Positions 8,316 to 16,777 are shown, counted from the stretch's first letter. The stretch is 38,882 nt of DNA from an uncultured Cytophagales bacterium (GCA_938002655.1 CALLAC010000038.1:1-38882); one strand, 5' to 3'. Notes: generated by a model not told the origin, from the sequence alone. A program made the numbers and translations.

Positions 8316-9626
8316 TTAAGCCAAACAAAGTTCTTTCACTTCCATTAAACCTTTTTCGTTGATATGCATAAGTTGTACATTTTGCAATTCATTGATGAGC
8401 AGTGGGTCGTAAGGAGCAACTACACGAATATAGTTTTCGGTAAAGCCTTCCATCAACCCTTCTTGAACATCTTTTTCAAAAAGAACAGTCGCCTTTCTGC
8501 CTATGTTTTGTTCATAAAAATAGCGTCTTTTCTTTTCTGAAAGCATATGTAGCATTTGAGAGCGTTCATTACGAACTTTCATAGGAACGCTTTCTGTAAT
8601 TTGCAAAGCCGCTGTATTTGCTCTTTCCGAATAGGTAAAAACGTGCAAATAAGAAACATCTAACTCGTTCAAGAAATGATAGGTTTCTAAAAAGTCTGTA
8701 TCAGTTTCGGCAGGGAAACCAACGATTACATCAACACCAATGGCACAATGTGGCATGAGCGATTTTATTTTACGCACTCTTTCAGCGTACAACTCACGCA
8801 TATAACGCCTGTGCATCAAGCGTAAAATTTTATTGCTTCCTGATTGCAAAGGAATGTGAAAATGCGGTACAAAACGTTTAGATTGAGCTACAAACTCAAT
8901 AATTTCATTTGTAAGCAAGTTGGGTTCAATACTTGAAATACGAAAACGCTCAATACCTTCAACCTCGTCGAGTGTTTTGATTAAATCTATAAAACGCTCT
9001 TGTCTTTTGCCTTCAATGATACCAAAATCTCCAATATTTACCCCTGTGAGCACTACTTCTTTTACTTCGGTTTGGGCAATTTGCCGAGCTTGTGCCACAA
9101 CATTAGCAATGGTATCACTTCGGCTTTTGCCACGAGCCATCGGAATAGTACAAAAAGAGCAGTTGTAATTACAGCCATCTTGTACTTTCAGAAATGTGCG
9201 AGTTCTATCGCCATAAGAATAGGCACTACAATACGTTTGAGCTACTTCACGAATATCAGAATGAAAAATTTGGGCTTTTTCTTTACGCTCAAAAGTGCCA
9301 AGCAAATCCAGAAGCTGAAATTTCTCTGAAGCTCCTAAAACGGCATCTACCCCTTCAATACTTGCAATTTCTTGTGGCTTGAGCTGTGCATAACAACCCA
9401 CAATCGCAATGAAAGCATCGGGCGAAATCTTGCGAGCTTCTTTGACTACTTTTCTGCACTTTTTATCGGCATTATCCGTAACCGAACAAGTATTGATCAC
9501 AAAGATATCCGGATTTTCTGTAAAATCTACCCGCAAAAAACCTCTTTGCTCAAAACTCCGAGCTATAGACGAGGTTTCAGCAAAATTCAATTTGCAACCC
9601 AAAGTGTAAAAAGCAATGCGTTTCAT
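8316..9626 (-). CDS. mtaB: tRNA t6A37 C2-methylthiotransferase MtaB
   Basis: MtaB is a radical SAM methylthiotransferase that converts t6A at tRNA position 37 to ms2t6A. The 436 residues have the complete order: N-terminal UPF0004 domain with Cys11, Cys47 and Cys78, which hold one [4Fe-4S] cluster; radical SAM domain with C152-x3-C156-x2-C159, the SAM-cluster motif; and a C-terminal TRAM-like RNA-binding region (about 375-436). The start MKRIAFYTLGCKLN is typical of the MtaB branch, as opposed to MiaB or RimO, which have different surroundings for the first Cys. The gene stands upstream of the MazG-like gene with a 10-bp gap. Confidence 0.94.
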   Translation of the reverse strand: MKRIAFYTLGCKLNFAETSSIARSFEQRGFLRVDFTENPDIFVINTCSVTDNADKKCRKVVKEARKISPDAFIAIVGCYAQLKPQEIASIEGVDAVLGASEKFQLLDLLGTFERKEKAQIFHSDIREVAQTYCSAYSYGDRTRTFLKVQDGCNYNCSFCTIPMARGKSRSDTIANVVAQARQIAQTEVKEVVLTGVNIGDFGIIEGKRQERFIDLIKTLDEVEGIERFRISSIEPNLLTNEIIEFVAQSKRFVPHFHIPLQSGSNKILRLMHRRYMRELYAERVRKIKSLMPHCAIGVDVIVGFPAETDTDFLETYHFLNELDVSYLHVFTYSERANTAALQITESVPMKVRNERSQMLHMLSEKKRRYFYEQNIGRKATVLFEKDVQEGLMEGFTENYIRVVAPYDPLLINELQNVQLMHINEKGLMEVKELCLA

Positions 9627-9685
9627 AGTGTTTCTATAAATTGAAAAAGACGCTCAAAAAAACTTTTGTTCGAAATTGTGTATTT

Positions 9686-10123
9686 TTATTTTGTTCCTGT
9701 ACTTCCAAAACCACCTTCTCCTCTTTTGGTTTCGTCTAAAATATTTACTTCTTGCCAAGTAATTTTTTCGTAACGAGCAATGACCATCTGAGCTAATCGT
9801 TCACCATCTTCAATGGCATAAGGCTCATTGGAAAGATTGATTACAGGCAATTTGATTTCACCTGTATAATCGGAATCAATTGTTCCTACTGCATTTACAA
9901 GAGTAATACCTTTTTTGATAGAAAGCCCACTGCGGGGGCGAATTTGTGCCTCGTAGCCTTCGGGCAACTGAATAAAAATCCCTGTGGGTACAAGATAGCG
10001 TTCCAAGGGTTGTAAAATAATTGGCTTTTCCAGATTTGCTCGCAAATCCATTCCTGCCGAACCTGCTGTTGCATAAGTTGGCAAAAGATGTTTGGAACGA
10101 TTTACAATTTTTACAGATATCAT
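9686..10123 (-). CDS. dut: dUTP diphosphatase (dUTPase)
   Basis: This trimeric dUTPase cleaves dUTP to dUMP and pyrophosphate, which keeps uracil out of DNA and feeds dTMP synthesis. All five family motifs are present in order in the 145 residues: [37 protein letters not shown] and the glycine-rich [10 protein letters not shown] at the C-terminus. The frame could start at a TTG at 10132, but the ATG at 10123 gives the usual length, and the promoter motif at 10140-10147 leaves only a short leader. The gene is read away from the response regulator gene. Confidence 0.95.
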   Translation of the reverse strand: MISVKIVNRSKHLLPTYATAGSAGMDLRANLEKPIILQPLERYLVPTGIFIQLPEGYEAQIRPRSGLSIKKGITLVNAVGTIDSDYTGEIKLPVINLSNEPYAIEDGERLAQMVIARYEKITWQEVNILDETKRGEGGFGSTGTK

Positions 10124-10139
10124 TTCCAACAATTTTTTG

Positions 10140-10147
10140 CAAAGATA
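10140..10147 (-). promoter_or_regulatory. Candidate -7 promoter element of dut
   Basis: On the minus strand this reads TATCTTTG, a full match to the Bacteroidota -7 element TAnnTTTG, 16 bp upstream of the dut ATG. A transcription start would fall just before the ATG, giving a very short leader. A convincing -33 TTTG was not found. Confidence 0.4.
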
Positions 10148-10234
10148 AATAATTCGTAGGAGTTGGATGATAAAATTGAAAGGTTTTTCTCAAAATACCT
10201 CATTTGATGTATCAATGAAGTTTTCATATTTAGC

Positions 10235-10242
10235 TATTTTTG
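10235..10242 (+). promoter_or_regulatory. Candidate -7 promoter element of the response regulator gene
   Basis: TATTTTTG fits TAnnTTTG and ends 20 bp before the ATG at 10263. Transcription from here would start inside the longer open frame, which argues for the internal start. No good -33 partner is seen at the usual distance. Confidence 0.4.
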
Positions 10243-10262
10243 TAAAAACTACTCAGGTTCGT

Positions 10263-10928
10263 ATGGCTATACGCATAAGTATTGTTGATGATAACTACCA
10301 ACTTTTGGACAACTTGAAAGAACGCCTCCAAGATTTTCAAAATTTGGAACTTGTTTTTACTGCTTTCAATGGGAAAGATTGCCTTCATAAATTAGAAAAG
10401 TTACCTGTAACGCACTTGCCAAAAGTTGTTTTGATGGATATTGAAATGGATAAAATGAATGGAATTGAAGCTACCAAGCAAATAAAAAATCGCTTTCCGA
10501 GTATTGAAGTCCTGATACTTACAGCTTTTGATGATGACGAAAAAATTTTTGAGGCTATTAAAGCAGGGGCTAGTGGATATTTGCTCAAAGATGAAACCAA
10601 AGAAAAAATTTATGAAGCCATTGAAATTGTGGCAGGTGGCGGCTCTTTGCTTTCACCTTCTATTGCCCGAAAAACTCTCAAGTTTTTCTCTTTGCTTTCT
10701 ACTCAAAAAAATACATCTCCTGATCCTTCCTATTCTCCTCTTACTAATCGAGAAATGGAAATTTTGAAAATGGTTATCGAAGGAACTACTTATGCCGAAA
10801 TTGCTGATAAACTTTTTATAAGTTACAGTACTGTACGCACACATGTCAAGAATATTTTTGAAAAATTGCAAGTACATAACAAGCAGGAAGCCACCCAAAT
10901 AGCCATTCGCAAAAAATGGTTTTTTTAG
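10263..10928 (+). CDS. NarL/FixJ-type two-component response regulator
   Basis: The 221-residue protein has an N-terminal receiver domain (1-120) with the acidic pair D9/D10, the phospho-acceptor D59 in VLMDIEM and the conserved Lys in LLKDE, and a C-terminal LuxR-type helix-turn-helix (about 155-215) with LTNREMEILKMVIEG, YAEIADKLFIS and TVRTHVKNIFEKL. The frame is open 32 codons further upstream, but that extension is not part of the fold and the -7 promoter motif lies within it, so I take the ATG at 10263. No histidine kinase is adjacent. The TonB-dependent receptor gene follows 99 bp later on the same strand and may be a target, though nothing in the sequence proves this. Confidence 0.92.
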   Translation: MAIRISIVDDNYQLLDNLKERLQDFQNLELVFTAFNGKDCLHKLEKLPVTHLPKVVLMDIEMDKMNGIEATKQIKNRFPSIEVLILTAFDDDEKIFEAIKAGASGYLLKDETKEKIYEAIEIVAGGGSLLSPSIARKTLKFFSLLSTQKNTSPDPSYSPLTNREMEILKMVIEGTTYAEIADKLFISYSTVRTHVKNIFEKLQVHNKQEATQIAIRKKWFF

Positions 10929-11027
10929 TCTGTAAACTTTTCTCTTAAAAACTGCTAATTCAGGCACTTGAAAACAATAAATCTCTTTCAGAAGTTTTAA
11001 GGTTGGTTTATTAAATTTTTTAAGGCT

Positions 11028-13457
11028 ATGCAGTTTCTTTATGTTTTTTTACTTGCCTTTTTCTCTTTTTCAGTTTTTTCACAACCTAAGGGTATTATTT
11101 TAGGCTCTATCAAAGACAAAAACACCCAAGAAGTTTTAATAGGTGCGGTTATCAAGGTTGAGGGCACCGAAATAGGTGCAATATCTGACGCAAACGGCAA
11201 CTTTCGTTTAGAAATAGCTACGGGGAGCTACAACATTACGGCTTCGGTGGCAGGTTACAAAATCCTAACTAAATACAATGTAGTAGTAACTTCGGGGAAT
11301 GCTCAGATTCTGAACTTTGAATTAGAAGATGAGCAAAACATCGAAGCTGTGGAAGTTACTGAAAAAACTTCTAAATCGGCTTCGGCGGCAAGTATAGAAA
11401 CCCCTCTTTCGGTACAAAAACTCACTACCGAAGAAATTCGGAGCAATCCGGGTGGTAATTTTGATATTTCTCGTGTTGTACAAGCATTACCAGGGGTTGG
11501 TGGTACAGCAGGCTCGGTTGGTGGATTTCGAAATGATATTATCATTCGTGGAGGAGCTCCCAACGAAAATGTTTATTATTTAGATGGTATCGAAGTGCCT
11601 GTAATCAATCATTTTGCTACACAAGGAGCCGCAGGCGGTCCAACGGGAATTTTGAATGTTTCTTTTATTGAAGATGTAACACTCAGCAGTTCGGCTTTTC
11701 ATGCTCGCTACGATAATGCCCTTTCATCGGTGCTTGAATTCAAGCAAAGAAATGGTAATCCTGAACGATTTTCGGGAAACATTCGTCTGTCAGGAACTGA
11801 ATTAGCTACAACCATCGAAGGACCTTTTTCTCAGAAAACAACTTATTTAGCTTCTGTACGTCGTTCTTACTTACAATTTTTGTTTGCCGCTTTAGATTTA
11901 CCCATTCGCCCTAACTATTGGGATTTTCAGTATAAAGTTAGCAGTCAATTAGATAGCAAAACCACCCTTACAGCTATTGGCTTGGGAGCCATTGATGAAT
12001 TTACGTTCGGTGTACCTCGTAAATCTGATGTTACAAAAGAATACATTTTACGTTCAAATCCTGCTATCAATCAGTGGAATTATACAACAGGTTTTGCTAT
12101 CAGAAGGCTTATACCTAAGGGCTATGTAAATATTGCTTTGAGCCGAAATATGTTTGAAAATCGCTTGGATAGATTTGAAGATGCTCAATTTGGCGACGAA
12201 AATCGTCGAACTCTACGTGTTCGTTCCCAAGAAATTGAAAACAAACTGCGAGTAGATTTCAATAAAAAAGAAGGCACTTGGAAATGGAGCTACGGAGGCG
12301 TTTTGCAATATGTAAAGTTCAACAATGACTTTTTCAATCGTTTTCGCAGAGAAATTCGTGATGATTTTGGCAATATCATTCAACCTCAAATTGATATTTT
12401 CGCTAACTCTGCAATTGATTTTTTCCGTTTCGGCTTTTTCGGACAGATAAGCAAAACTATCAATCGCTGGGGTATTTCAGCAGGTTTACGTAGTGATATG
12501 AATACCTTTACTAACACAGGATTGCAGTTTTATAGAACACTTTCTCCTCGTTTTTCAGCTTCTTATCAAATTGACGATAAGTGGTTTGCCTCGGCTTCGG
12601 TGGGGCGTTATTATAAAATACCCATCTATACAGTATTGGGTTTTAGAGATGAGCAGGGCAACTTTGTCAATAGAAATTCACCTTACATTGCTAACAATCA
12701 TTTTACGGCAGGTGTAGAATTTATGCCCAAACCGAGTTTGCGTTTTACACTGGAAGGTTTCTATAAAACTTATGAAAACTATCCTATTTCTTTGCGTGAA
12801 GGGGTTTCTTTGGCAAATCAGGGAGGTAATTTTGGAGCTATTGGCAATGAACCTGTAAGCCCCACAGGTAAAGGCAGAGCCTACGGCATAGAACTTTTTG
12901 CTCAGCAGAAATTAGTAAAAAATTTGTTTTTTACAGCCTCTTACACACTTTTTTGGTCAGAATATACCGATATAAATGGGAAATATATCGTTTCGGCTTG
13001 GGATACAAGGCATTTGTTCTCAGGGATTTTAGGCAGAAAGTTTAATAAAGGTTGGGAAATGGGTTTGAAATATCGCTATCAAGGAGGAGCCCCATTCACA
13101 CCATTTGACCTTGAGGCTTCTCGGCGTAATTATTTGAGCATTGGAGAAGGAATTTTAGACCTTTCGCAATATAATTCAGAACGTCTGAAAGCTTTTCAGT
13201 CTTTTGATTTTCGATTGGATAAGAAAATTAATTTTCGTCGTTGGACATTAGATTTGTACCTTGATGTAGTCAATGCTTTCGTATTACCTAGCCCTGCCTT
13301 TCCGCAATATACTTTTCAGCGAACCCCCGATAATTCAGGATTTGCTACTACTGATGGGCAACCCATACGCATAGACGGTAGCAATGCAATTCCTGTGATT
13401 TTAGAAAACAACGACCCTACGGTACTTCCTACGATCGGATTTATTGTAGAGTTTTAG
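11028..13457 (+). CDS. TonB-dependent outer-membrane receptor with carboxypeptidase-regulatory-like domain
   Basis: This 809-residue outer-membrane protein starts with a signal peptide ending near FSFSVFSQ (about residue 19). A carboxypeptidase-regulatory-like beta-sandwich follows (about 22-105, with GSIKDKNTQEVLIGA and GNFRLEIATGSY), then the plug domain (about 120-230, containing RGGAPNENVYYLDGIEVP) and a 22-strand barrel type C-terminal region ending in Phe (IGFIVEF). The ligand is unknown. No SusD-like lipoprotein follows, so it is not a classical SusC/D pair and may be a stand-alone receptor. The last codons are followed at once by a perfect palindrome that probably ends transcription. 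Confidence 0.92.
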   Translation: MQFLYVFLLAFFSFSVFSQPKGIILGSIKDKNTQEVLIGAVIKVEGTEIGAISDANGNFRLEIATGSYNITASVAGYKILTKYNVVVTSGNAQILNFELEDEQNIEAVEVTEKTSKSASAASIETPLSVQKLTTEEIRSNPGGNFDISRVVQALPGVGGTAGSVGGFRNDIIIRGGAPNENVYYLDGIEVPVINHFATQGAAGGPTGILNVSFIEDVTLSSSAFHARYDNALSSVLEFKQRNGNPERFSGNIRLSGTELATTIEGPFSQKTTYLASVRRSYLQFLFAALDLPIRPNYWDFQYKVSSQLDSKTTLTAIGLGAIDEFTFGVPRKSDVTKEYILRSNPAINQWNYTTGFAIRRLIPKGYVNIALSRNMFENRLDRFEDAQFGDENRRTLRVRSQEIENKLRVDFNKKEGTWKWSYGGVLQYVKFNNDFFNRFRREIRDDFGNIIQPQIDIFANSAIDFFRFGFFGQISKTINRWGISAGLRSDMNTFTNTGLQFYRTLSPRFSASYQIDDKWFASASVGRYYKIPIYTVLGFRDEQGNFVNRNSPYIANNHFTAGVEFMPKPSLRFTLEGFYKTYENYPISLREGVSLANQGGNFGAIGNEPVSPTGKGRAYGIELFAQQKLVKNLFFTASYTLFWSEYTDINGKYIVSAWDTRHLFSGILGRKFNKGWEMGLKYRYQGGAPFTPFDLEASRRNYLSIGEGILDLSQYNSERLKAFQSFDFRLDKKINFRRWTLDLYLDVVNAFVLPSPAFPQYTFQRTPDNSGFATTDGQPIRIDGSNAIPVILENNDPTVLPTIGFIVEF

Positions 13458-13458
13458 G

Positions 13459-13497
13459 TATGGCGAAGCCTTCGCTTGAAGCGAAGGCTTCGCCATA
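13459..13497. terminator. Perfect 39-bp palindrome between convergent genes, probable bidirectional terminator
   Basis: TATGGCGAAGCCTTCGCTT is followed after one G by its exact reverse complement: 19-bp arms with a minimal loop. It starts two bases after the TonB receptor stop and lies 20 bp beyond the stop of the convergent TPR gene, the classic place for a shared terminator. Neither side has a T-run, so termination efficiency is uncertain. A dispersed palindromic repeat is the alternative. Confidence 0.6.
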
Positions 13498-13517
13498 AAA
13501 AACAAAAATACCGCTTT

Positions 13518-14615
13518 TTACTCTTTTCCAATAGCTTTGATTTTTTTATCCATTTCAAGTTTTTTCTCTTTCATTCCGAGTGTTTCGTAGCAAGCACGTA
13601 ATAAATCCATTGTATCAAAATCATTAGGTTTAAGTTGATCTGCTTTTTCAAGAGGTGGAATAGCCTTTTTAATTTCATTATCTACAATAGTATTGTATTC
13701 GCGAGCCTTTTGTTGTTTTTTAGGGTCTTTGAGTTCTCCTGTAAGTCCTTCCGCTTCTTTTTTCTTACGAACTTCTTTTTCTACCTCGACGGCTTTATTC
13801 CAGTAAGCATAACCTAAAAGTTTCCAGAAATCGGCATCATTGGGAAATTGTTTGACTGCTCTTTCGTAAAATTCAATCAAATTCTTTTGTTCTCCGTTTC
13901 TGATTTGCTGTTCGTAGAGTTCGGCTGCAAGCCCCCATATTTGCTTATCGTTAGGGTATTGCTTAATAGCTTCTTCCAAAATTTCAATTGCTTTGGCGGT
14001 ATTTTTTCTTTCGGCGTGCAGATACGCCATTTGCAATTTGGTAATTTTCTTGGTAGAAGGGTGAAAGTTCATTTTTTCAATTTTTTCTGCATATTCTAAA
14101 AATTTATCATAATTTCTAGCTTCCCAGGCTACTGCTGAGGCATATGTTACAGCGGCAGTATCCGTAGGGTTTACTTCATGAGCTACTTCGAAAGCTACAA
14201 GAGCATTGGCTAAATCTTTTTCTTTGGAGTTGTACAGATTAGCCCCCTGATTGATAGCACAAGCATACAGCTTGGTTTTAATTGAATTTTCTGCGTCTTT
14301 GTAGTATCCTTTTTGGTTAGGTTCAAGTTCCATTGCCTTCCGATAGGCTTGCAGAGCAGTACGAGCCGCATTTTTATCTAAATTAGCAAAATTAGGAATA
14401 GGACTTTGAGCAATAGCACTATACACTTCTCCTTTTACAAACCAAGTTTTCGATTTCTGAGCGTCTTTCTCATTTTGCAGAGCTTTATCGATAGCTTCTT
14501 TGGCTTTATCCAGCTTTCCTTGTTCTAAATTAACCATTGCAGAACCTACTTGTGCCTGAATTTGATGCACAATTATCAAGCTCAAAAAGCTAACTATCCA
14601 AGATATTTTTCTCAT
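13518..14615 (-). CDS. Exported tetratricopeptide-repeat protein
   Basis: The 365-residue protein has a signal peptide (MRKISWIVSFLSLIIVHQIQAQ, cleavage near residue 21) and then TPR-like helical repeats, such as GSAMVNLEQGKLDKAKEAID near the N-terminus, AKAIEILEEAIKQYPND in the middle and PLEKADQLKPNDFDTMDLL near the end. Function is probably protein-protein scaffolding in the periplasm or at the outer membrane; no specific role is evident. The frame is open to a TTG at 14645, but the ATG at 14615 begins a standard signal peptide and fits the promoter at 14653-14684. Operator-like dyads lie further upstream at 14708-14760. Confidence 0.85.
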   Translation of the reverse strand: MRKISWIVSFLSLIIVHQIQAQVGSAMVNLEQGKLDKAKEAIDKALQNEKDAQKSKTWFVKGEVYSAIAQSPIPNFANLDKNAARTALQAYRKAMELEPNQKGYYKDAENSIKTKLYACAINQGANLYNSKEKDLANALVAFEVAHEVNPTDTAAVTYASAVAWEARNYDKFLEYAEKIEKMNFHPSTKKITKLQMAYLHAERKNTAKAIEILEEAIKQYPNDKQIWGLAAELYEQQIRNGEQKNLIEFYERAVKQFPNDADFWKLLGYAYWNKAVEVEKEVRKKKEAEGLTGELKDPKKQQKAREYNTIVDNEIKKAIPPLEKADQLKPNDFDTMDLLRACYETLGMKEKKLEMDKKIKAIGKE

Positions 14616-14652
14616 AAAACAACAATGTTTTGAAGTAATACACAAACCTTTG

Positions 14653-14684
14653 CAAAACTAACAAATCATTCCTCAAAAAACAAA
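14653..14684 (-). promoter_or_regulatory. Bacteroidota-type promoter of the TPR gene
   Basis: Read on the minus strand this is TTTG (14684-14681), a 20-base spacer, and TAGTTTTG (14660-14653), a full match to the consensus TTTG-N~20-TAnnTTTG. Transcription would start about 30 bp before the ATG at 14615. Confidence 0.6.
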
Positions 14685-14707
14685 CGAAAAAACGCTCCAA
14701 ATATTTT

Positions 14708-14760
14708 TTGCAATTTTGTTGCAAATTAAATTTTTATTATGCAACTTTGTTGCATAATAA
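14708..14760. promoter_or_regulatory. Two similar operator-like dyads, possible FUR-family (e.g. Zur/Fur) sites
   Basis: Site 1 is TTGCAATTTTGTTGCAA (14708-14724) and site 2 has the core ATGCAACTTTGTTGCAT within a 27-bp palindrome (14734-14760: 12-bp arms, 3-bp centre). The shared core GCAAyTTTGTTGCA differs at one base, and the centres lie 31 bp apart, about three helical turns. Such paired dyads are typical of a dimeric repressor. The resemblance to FUR-family metal-regulator boxes is inferred. The sites stand between the TPR promoter (minus) and the YtxH/isocitrate dehydrogenase operon (plus), so either could be controlled. Confidence 0.45.
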
Positions 14761-14848
14761 TTCCTTCCCTGCTCATTACAAAGCAAGGAAGCGATGATGT
14801 TGTTTTATTAAAGACGCAAAGAAGTTTCCTACTTGGGAAACTTTTTTG
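14761..14848 (+). ncRNA. Candidate short structured transcript or leader ending in an intrinsic terminator
   Basis: Two hairpins follow the dyad region: an imperfect one at 14764-14791 (10-bp arms, one mismatch) and a perfect 8-bp stem at 14822-14843 followed by a T-run to 14847. The interval has no convincing reading frame. A transcript starting at the dyads would be about 85 nt and would stop before the YtxH gene. It could be a small RNA or an attenuating leader of the YtxH/icd operon. No conserved RNA family was recognised and no clear promoter was found. Confidence 0.3.
14822..14847 (+). terminator. Intrinsic terminator upstream of the YtxH gene
   Basis: AAGTTTCC and GGAAACTT form a perfect 8-bp stem around a 6-base loop, followed by four further T residues after the stem. 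It lies 84 bp before the YtxH ATG in the plus direction and would end or attenuate a transcript coming from the dyad region. Confidence 0.55.
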
Positions 14849-14930
14849 TTTGAAGGCGAAAATTTTTCTTTTCTTGCCCAAAATCTTTCCTAAAATATGT
14901 AAATTGCAAACCAAACTAAAAACATATTGT

Positions 14931-15242
14931 ATGGAAGAGAAATCAAAAAAAGACCATTTTTGGTTGGGCTTGTTTATTGGTGCCAGCGTAGGAACACTTT
15001 TAGGCATACTTTTTGCCCCCAACGAAGGTAAAGTAACACGTAAAAAACTGACTTATCAGCTCAAAAAAATACGTGAACAACTTTTAGAATTCCTCAAAAA
15101 GCTCAAAGAAGGGAAAGAAGAACACATCAGTATGGCTAAAACCAAAGGTGAACAAGTTGTAAACGAAGCAAAAAACAGAGCAGAAACCTTGCTCAAAGAT
15201 GTTGAAAACTTAATGGAACAAATCAACAAGCATAAAGAATGA
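14931..15242 (+). CDS. YtxH-domain small membrane protein
   Basis: This 103-residue protein has an N-terminal charged stretch, one membrane segment (FWLGLFIGASVGTLLGILFAP, about residues 10-30) with the glycine pattern and trailing AP..G typical of the YtxH family, and a long lysine/glutamate-rich helix that is probably a coiled coil. YtxH proteins are general-stress-associated in Bacillus, but their molecular role is unknown. The open frame extends upstream to 14739, but that part runs through the hairpins and is not family-like, so the ATG at 14931 is chosen. It overlaps the isocitrate dehydrogenase gene by 4 bp (ATGA), which indicates translational coupling. Confidence 0.85.
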   Translation: MEEKSKKDHFWLGLFIGASVGTLLGILFAPNEGKVTRKKLTYQLKKIREQLLEFLKKLKEGKEEHISMAKTKGEQVVNEAKNRAETLLKDVENLMEQINKHKE

Positions 15243-16240
15243 AAACCGTAACCCTTATCCCTGGCGATGGCATAGGAATAGAAATTGTTGAGGCTGTCCA
15301 AGAAGTATTTCAAGCGGCAAAAGCCCCTATCGAATGGGAAATACAAATTGCAGGCAAAACTGCTCATGAAAAATATGGCGAGCTAATGCCAAGTAGCCTT
15401 TTAGAATCTATTGAACGCAACAAAGTGGCTCTCAAAGGTCCTGTGGAAACTCCCGTAGGCGGCGGATTTAAAAGCATCAATGTTGCTTTGCGTCAGAAAT
15501 ATGATTTATACCAAAATGTGCGTCCTTGCAAAAATACGGTAGGCATCAACACACGTTTTACAGACATAGATTTAGTACTCTTTCGTGAAAATACCGAAGG
15601 TCTGTATTCTGGCTTAATTCTATATGATGAACGTCTTCAAATCGTAGACTCCATCAGCCGTATTTCAATGAAAGGCTGTTTGCGTATCGTAAAGGCGGCT
15701 TTTGAATATGCACGAAAGTATAAACGGAAAAAGGTAACCGTGGTACACAAAGCCAATATTCTCAAAAAATCGGGTGGAATGATGCTCGAAGCGGCACAAA
15801 CCGTTTCCAAAGAATACCCCGATGTAGAATGGAACGATAAAATCATAGACAATATGTGTATGCAGCTGGTTACTAAACCCGAACAGTTTGATGTTATTGT
15901 TACTTCTAACCTTTTCGGCGATATACTCTCCGACTTGTGTGCAGGTTTGGTAGGTGGCTTGGGGGTAGTACCAGGAGCAAATATTGGCGATGAAATTGCT
16001 ATTTTTGAAGCTGTACACGGCACTGCTCCCGATATTGCAGGTAAAGGTATTGCCAATCCTACAGCTATCTTGCGTTCGGCTATTATGATGCTAGACTACT
16101 TGGGAGAAACTGAAGTAGCTAAACGCATTGATACAGCTTTGGATAAAACATTGGCTGTAAAAGAATTATGCACGGGCGATTTGGGCGGTAAAGCCAATAC
16201 CAAAACCTTTACCCAAAATGTCATTGCAAATCTTACATAA
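15239..16240 (+). CDS. icd: Isocitrate dehydrogenase, NAD-dependent type
   Basis: The 333-residue enzyme belongs to the isocitrate/isopropylmalate dehydrogenase family and probably oxidises isocitrate to 2-oxoglutarate in the TCA cycle. The N-terminal motif LIPGDGIGIEI, the substrate segment FKSINVALRQKYDLYQNVRP (S..NVALR and R..RP, as in IDH rather than the LeuB pattern), the catalytic Tyr in RENTEGLYSG and the metal-binding Asp residues in SDLCAGLVGGLG are all visible. The C-terminal HGTAPDIAGKGIANP is the usual cofactor-loop region. The short length is that of the NAD-linked mitochondrial-like group, but cofactor choice should be tested. Homoisocitrate dehydrogenase is the main alternative. 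It is coupled to the YtxH gene upstream. Confidence 0.88.
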   Translation: MKTVTLIPGDGIGIEIVEAVQEVFQAAKAPIEWEIQIAGKTAHEKYGELMPSSLLESIERNKVALKGPVETPVGGGFKSINVALRQKYDLYQNVRPCKNTVGINTRFTDIDLVLFRENTEGLYSGLILYDERLQIVDSISRISMKGCLRIVKAAFEYARKYKRKKVTVVHKANILKKSGGMMLEAAQTVSKEYPDVEWNDKIIDNMCMQLVTKPEQFDVIVTSNLFGDILSDLCAGLVGGLGVVPGANIGDEIAIFEAVHGTAPDIAGKGIANPTAILRSAIMMLDYLGETEVAKRIDTALDKTLAVKELCTGDLGGKANTKTFTQNVIANLT

Positions 16241-16251
16241 TCCAAGTTTTT

Positions 16252-16742
16252 ATGAAAAAGCCAATTTTACTTCTCCTTTTCTCTTGGGCAATTACCACAA
16301 AGGGAATTACCCAAAAAATTACTGATTTTGAAGCTATCACTATTACAGACGAAAAAATTAAGCTCAGCAAGCTGAAAGATAAAATCGTAGTCTTAAATTT
16401 TTGGTTTAGGGCATGCAAACTTTGTCTTGTAGAAAGACCTTATCTGCAAAAACTTACGGAAAAATATGTAAAAGTGTAGTTTTTATTGCACTTTGCAAAG
16501 AGTGTAAAGAAACACTTAACAATTTTCTGATGCCCCAAAGCTTGAGTATAAACACATTGCCAATGCCCACTTCATTGCCCAAAAACAGGACATACAAGGC
16601 TACCCGACCAATATCGTAATAAATAAACGAAAAAGGTAATATCATACTCAATGAAAAAAGGCTTATAATGATCAATAATACCCCTAAAACTCCGCAAATG
16701 ATAGATACCAAAATTATTGAAGAGTTACTGCAAAGTAAGTAA
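16252..16742 (+). pseudogene. TlpA-like thioredoxin-fold protein, broken by several frameshifts
   Basis: An intact start encodes a signal peptide and a redoxin N-terminus (IVVLNFWFRACKLC, residues about 44-57) but stops at codon 75. The rest of the protein continues in other frames: VVFIALCKECKETLNNFL from about 16478, then YKHIANAHFIAQKQDIQGYP plus TNIVINKRKR (about 16544-16633), which includes the cis-Pro GYPTN turn of TlpA-like proteins, and finally MIDTKIIEELLQSK up to TAA at 16740-16742. The active-site motif reads WFRACKLC instead of a WxxxCPxC form. At least three frame changes are needed, so this is a decayed gene and not a short functional one. It lies 11 bp after icd. Confidence 0.8.
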
Positions 16743-16777
16743 ATTTTTGTTAAGAACTATCTTGAAACTTGAAAACT

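Noticed and set aside
10167-10262. N-terminal extension of the response regulator by 32 codons
   Set aside because: The extension is outside the receiver fold and contains a full -7 promoter motif at 10235-10242.
14739-14930. N-terminal extension of the YtxH protein by 64 codons
   Set aside because: This stretch includes half of a dyad and two hairpins, one with a terminator T-run, and the encoded peptide is not YtxH-like.
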